Shown here piece by piece: positions 41,346 to 42,538 of a stretch of DNA of 42,538 nt (within the stretch, counting starts at the first letter, position 1; each line of letters starts with the position of its first letter). The notes under the pieces are model-generated. The model did not search any database, was not told where the DNA came from, and saw only the letters and a program-made list of their open reading frames with translations. Origin of the DNA: Acidobacteriaceae bacterium (GTDB lineage Bacteria > Acidobacteriota > Terriglobia > Bryobacterales > Bryobacteraceae). The stretch is taken from contig CAJCIT010000163.1 in the NCBI GenBank assembly GCA_903970405.1, positions 1-42,538 on the forward strand, written 5' to 3'. The translations under genes and the position numbers were made by a program.

Positions 41346-42052
41346 GCGAGGAAGCGGCATCGGGATCAGACACGGCGTGGTCCACGAACTACTTCAACTA
41401 CTTCACGGAAATTGAGGAACATTTTCAAGTGGCGCGCGGGACAAGCCTGTTCCTGTTGTCACCGCTCGATTGGGCGCTGATTGAGAACTGGAAGAGCGTG
41501 GGCATACCGCTTGAAGCCGTGCTACGGGGCATCGATGAAGCTTTTGCGAAGTGGCGGGCCAGGAAGACGAAGAGGCGGCTGGTCAACTCACTGGCCTACT
41601 GTTCGCAGGCGGTGTTGGAGGCGGCCCAGCGCATGGGCGATGCGGGCAAGCCGAGAGCTCCGAAATCCACCGAGTCGCCCTTTGCGATTGACGAATTGGA
41701 GCGGTATATCAAGGGCTCGGCCGCGAAGATTCGGGCCACGGGAGAGGCGGCGTTTGCCCCGGTAGCGGAGAGTCTGGAGCACATTGGGGCGGGGATTCCA
41801 GCGTTGAGCGGCGATCTGGAGGATCTGGAACGGCGGCTGACGGCGCTTGAAGAGAAGCTGGTGGCGGCAGCGCGAACGCTGCTCACGGACGACGTCTTGC
41901 TGGACCTCCGGCGCAACCTCGATTCCGAGTTGAGCCCCTTTCGCGGCAAGATGACGGCGGACCAGATCAGCATGTTGGAACGCCGGTACCTGGACACGGC
42001 GGTGCTGGAACGGTTGTCATTGCCGAGGTTGAGCTTGTTTTATTTGTCGTGA
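41342..42052 (+). CDS. Conserved hypothetical protein in the valS-birA operon
   Basis: A 236-residue soluble protein starting at GTG 41342, overlapping the birA stop by 4 bp. The first 100 residues (FNYFTEIEEHFQVARGTSLF, LLSPLDWALIENWKSVGIPL, IDEAFAKWRARKTKRR) look like a conserved helical domain with an RKTKRR basic patch. The rest is helical with a coiled-coil segment (LSGDLEDLERRLTALEEKLV). Similar proteins with a LSPLDW segment occur in Acidobacteriota, from memory, without known function. There is no signal peptide or membrane segment. The tight coupling suggests a cytoplasmic role with birA or valS. Confidence 0.85.
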   Translation: MSEEAASGSDTAWSTNYFNYFTEIEEHFQVARGTSLFLLSPLDWALIENWKSVGIPLEAVLRGIDEAFAKWRARKTKRRLVNSLAYCSQAVLEAAQRMGDAGKPRAPKSTESPFAIDELERYIKGSAAKIRATGEAAFAPVAESLEHIGAGIPALSGDLEDLERRLTALEEKLVAAARTLLTDDVLLDLRRNLDSELSPFRGKMTADQISMLERRYLDTAVLERLSLPRLSLFYLS

Positions 42053-42068
42053 GGAGGGCGGGGGTCAT

Positions 42069-42103
42069 AGTTGCGCGTTACCCGCTTGCTAACGCGCGCG
42101 GTT
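42069..42103. repeat. Dispersed palindromic element, family C, copy 2
   Basis: The arms are AGTTGCGCGTTA and TAACGCGCGCGGTT around CCCGCTTGC. The reverse complement gives the same arms and the same GCAAGCGGG loop as 19205-19242. It lies between the hypothetical gene and fabD. Confidence 0.7.
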
Positions 42104-42131
42104 GAGAAGGGGCGTGGCTGGGCACGGGATA

Positions 42132-42164
42132 GCACAACCGGTCGCTCCCTGACGGTCGCGGCTC
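42132..42164 (+). repeat. REP-like element, family A
   Basis: GCACAACCGGTCGCTCCC followed by TGACGGTCGCGGCTC. From 42136 on it is the same sequence as the second copy of the doublet at 24123-24151. It lies between a family C element and fabD. Confidence 0.8.
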
Positions 42165-42222
42165 TGAAGGGTTGCGGGCGCTCGGGCGCCATGCCAGTAC
42201 ACTGACCATAGCGTCCGCGAAC

Positions 42223-42538
42223 ATGCCCAAACTCGCCTTTTTGTTTCCAGGCCAGGGATCCCAGTACTCCGGCATGGGAAAACTGCTTGCCGAAACCTAT
42301 TCAGCCGCTAAGGATACTTTTGAGGAAGCCGATGAGGCTTTGGGCTTCGCGCTCTCGGAACTCTGTTTTTCGGGATCGGAAGAGGAGCTGAAAAAGACCG
42401 AGAATACCCAACCGGCGCTGCTCACTGTTTCTGTTGCGGCGTTCCGTGTACTGGCGGAGAATGGCATCCATCCTGACGTCGTCGCGGGGCATAGCTTGGG
42501 CGAGTACTCGGCGCTGGTGGCGGCGGGTTCGCTTGCTT
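42223..42538 (+). CDS. fabD: Malonyl CoA-acyl carrier protein transacylase (N-terminal part, cut by window edge)
   Basis: The first 105 residues of FabD, which moves the malonyl group from CoA to acyl carrier protein at the start of fatty acid synthesis. MPKLAFLFPGQGSQYSGMGK is the standard N-terminus with the oxyanion-hole Gln, ENTQPALLTVSVAA follows, and GHSLGEYSAL holds the nucleophile Ser. The catalytic His lies beyond the edge. TACACT at 42198-42203 could be a -10 box, 25 bp before the ATG. It follows a spacer with two repeat elements, so it may not belong to the valS-birA operon. Other fab genes may follow outside the window. Confidence 0.95.
   Translation, partial: MPKLAFLFPGQGSQYSGMGKLLAETYSAAKDTFEEADEALGFALSELCFSGSEEELKKTENTQPALLTVSVAAFRVLAENGIHPDVVAGHSLGEYSALVAAGSLA

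Noticed and set aside
42078..42275. Minus-strand ORF with SEPRPSGSDRL
   Set aside because: The residues are the translation of the REP-like element, and the frame overlaps fabD.

Overview
The window looks like chromosomal DNA of a soil Acidobacteriota bacterium, most likely of the Solibacter/Bryobacter type. This is inferred from the high G+C, the frequent GTG and TTG starts, a haem c plus copper monooxygenase-like protein, a Tat-exported GMC/subunit-3 oxidoreductase, a YpdA-type reductase, and many short palindromic elements between genes. No rRNA, tRNA, CRISPR array, phage or intact transposon was seen. Assignments come from reading motifs by eye; no database search was run.

Layout. 1-9.1 kb: a truncated exported sugar isomerase-like protein; a cytochrome/copper protein; uppP; a cNMP-DUF1003 membrane protein; an alaS-ypdA pair; an alpha/beta hydrolase. 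9.2-12 kb: a CpoB/YbgF-like envelope protein, a hairpin-rich spacer and an exported M20 peptidase. 12-17.7 kb: two minus-strand groups, namely a three-gene periplasmic dehydrogenase (subunit 3, GMC flavoprotein, pentahaem cytochrome) and recG-rsmD. 17.8-22.6 kb: an orphan class 1 isoprenoid synthase-like gene, an acetyltransferase-GAF fusion with a small DUF350-like membrane protein, a PiT phosphate transporter and a DUF503 protein. 22.8-29 kb: an MGDG-synthase-family glycosyltransferase coupled to an M28 peptidase, a small exported barrel-like protein, a GntR regulator, a decayed RAYT transposase and a membrane-anchored hypothetical. 29-36.2 kb: a GH144/glycoamylase-like hydrolase facing an ABC exporter and a GT84 glucan synthase-like gene. 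36.5 kb to the end: neuC, then valS-birA-hypothetical, then the start of fabD.

How the genes work together. Three groups have a readable joint logic. (i) The GMC module: the small subunit carries the only twin-arginine signal, the flavoprotein has none, and the cytochrome overlaps the flavoprotein gene, so electrons probably pass FAD to haem c in the periplasm. (ii) The glucan locus: the ABC exporter gene overlaps the synthase-like gene by 4 bp, and the hydrolase ends 6 bp from it on the other strand. This resembles the NdvA/NdvB pair for beta-1,2-glucan, but the synthase lacks the GH94 part. (iii) Core housekeeping: recG-rsmD, alaS-ypdA and valS-birA.

The spacers hold at least four families of short dispersed repeats. 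One is REP-like and, at 24.06-24.15 kb, forms an inverted doublet that has become part of the N-terminal reading frame of the M28 peptidase. A frameshifted RAYT remnant at 27.2 kb is the kind of enzyme that moves such repeats. These repeats and the glucan locus are the most interesting parts of the window.
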